DNA from: a virus
Virus record (IMG/VR): IMGVR_UViG_3300025128_000067
Coordinates: 1-49,392 of that record
Reading direction: 5' to 3' (one strand)
Length of the DNA: 49,392 nt
The notes below the pieces were generated by a model. That model did not search any database, was not told where the DNA came from, and was given only the letters and a program-made list of their open reading frames with translations. Shown one piece after another: positions 49,039 through 49,392 of the stretch. The translations under genes were made by a program, and so were the position numbers. Positions within the stretch are counted from its first letter, which is position 1. Each line of letters starts with the position of its first letter.

Positions 49039-49392
49039 ATGGCAGAGGAAACGATCGACGGCGCTGAAGCCTCGGAAGAGGGGACGGCTAACCCGGAGAC
49101 GGAAGCTCCTGAAGCTGAAGCTGAGACAGGTGAGGCAACCTGGCGCAGCGCAATCGAAGACGACAAGGTCCGCAAGTTAGCGGATCGGTTCAATACGCCG
49201 GCGGATATGGCCAAGGCCTACGCCGAGCTCAACACGGAGTTCTCGCAGCGCGTCAAAGTGCCAGGTGAGGACGCGAACGACGAGGACCTTGCCAAGTTCC
49301 GGAAGCTCATGGGCGTACCGGAAAGCGTCGACAACTACACATTGTCGAGACCCGACCACATCGACGAGGGTACGTTCGAGTCCGAAGAGTTC
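49039..49392 (+). CDS. Scaffold protein, N-terminal part (truncated by window end)
   Basis: 118 residues from ATG 49039 behind GAGAGG. An acidic, low-complexity start (AEETIDGAEASEEGTANPE, then TEAPEAEAETGEA) precedes WRSAIEDDKVRKLADRFNTPADMAKAYAELN and KFRKLMGVPESVDNYTL. That is the standard order of podovirus scaffold N-termini. The gene is open at the window end; the C-terminal part is at 1-419 in a frame that implies missing bases in between. Confidence 0.85.
   Translation, partial: MAEETIDGAEASEEGTANPETEAPEAEAETGEATWRSAIEDDKVRKLADRFNTPADMAKAYAELNTEFSQRVKVPGEDANDEDLAKFRKLMGVPESVDNYTLSRPDHIDEGTFESEEF

Overview
This window reads as a nearly complete genome of a temperate, short-tailed (podovirus-type) dsDNA phage. 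The virion genes follow the T7/BPP-1 order: small and large terminase, portal, scaffold, capsid, tail tubular A and B, three internal virion proteins and a tail fibre. The control region is lambda-like: tyrosine integrase, Xis/AlpA-like regulator, a CI-like repressor facing a Cro-like gene, and palindromic operators. No phage RNA polymerase was recognised, so transcription probably uses the host enzyme. DNA is GC-rich (64% in one hand-counted 120-base sample of the giant gene). A GTA-type 3TM holin and a DUF6456-like protein suggest an alphaproteobacterial host; that is inference only. The scaffold gene is cut by both window ends (N-terminus at 49039-49392, C-terminus at 1-419), as expected for a circular or circularly permuted genome opened inside that gene, with some bases missing.

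Layout. 44583-49392 plus 1-994: packaging and head assembly. 1206-6860: capsid, tail tubular proteins and a gp13-like protein. 6862-21979: internal (ejected) virion proteins, ending in a 4227-residue polyvalent protein with an HETGH zincin motif, a ParB-like box, an ADP-ribosyltransferase-like module and several large helical regions. 22047-25201: tail fibre and receptor-binding candidates. 25226-28256: lysis cassette (membrane proteins, lipoprotein, 3TM holin, GH24 lysozyme) with an embedded PD-(D/E)XK nuclease-like gene and an overlapping zinc-ribbon gene. 28255-28443: repeat array next to integrase, the likely attP. 28450-33260 (minus strand): leftward early operon of small unknown genes, a DUF932 gene, a chain of micro-ORFs, Xis-like and Int. 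33288-34487: immunity region. 34495-43535: rightward replication operon (Cro-like, RuvC-like, dNTP pyrophosphohydrolase, SNF2 helicase, DUF2800 nuclease, putative DNA-binding protein, split family A DNA polymerase, primase-SF3 helicase). 43533-43745: iteron-like array, the candidate origin. 43760-44582: two small genes, then repeats, promoter-like elements and a strong terminator just upstream of the late operon.

How it appears to work. Repressor binding to 15-bp GYACCA-N3-TGGTRC operators would silence leftward and rightward early promoters in the lysogen. After induction the rightward operon makes the replisome, and the leftward operon makes Int and Xis, which act at the adjacent attP. The arrangement promoter-like, terminator, late operon at 44470-44583 suggests late control by antitermination. 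The giant protein would travel inside the capsid and be ejected into the next host, carrying domains typical of the polyvalent proteins described by Iyer and colleagues (2017).

The parts most worth a second look are the giant protein and its AT-rich ART-like module, the split polymerase exonuclease, the iteron array, the four-operator immunity region, the attP repeat architecture, the duplicated 64-bp hairpin element and the micro-ORF chain.
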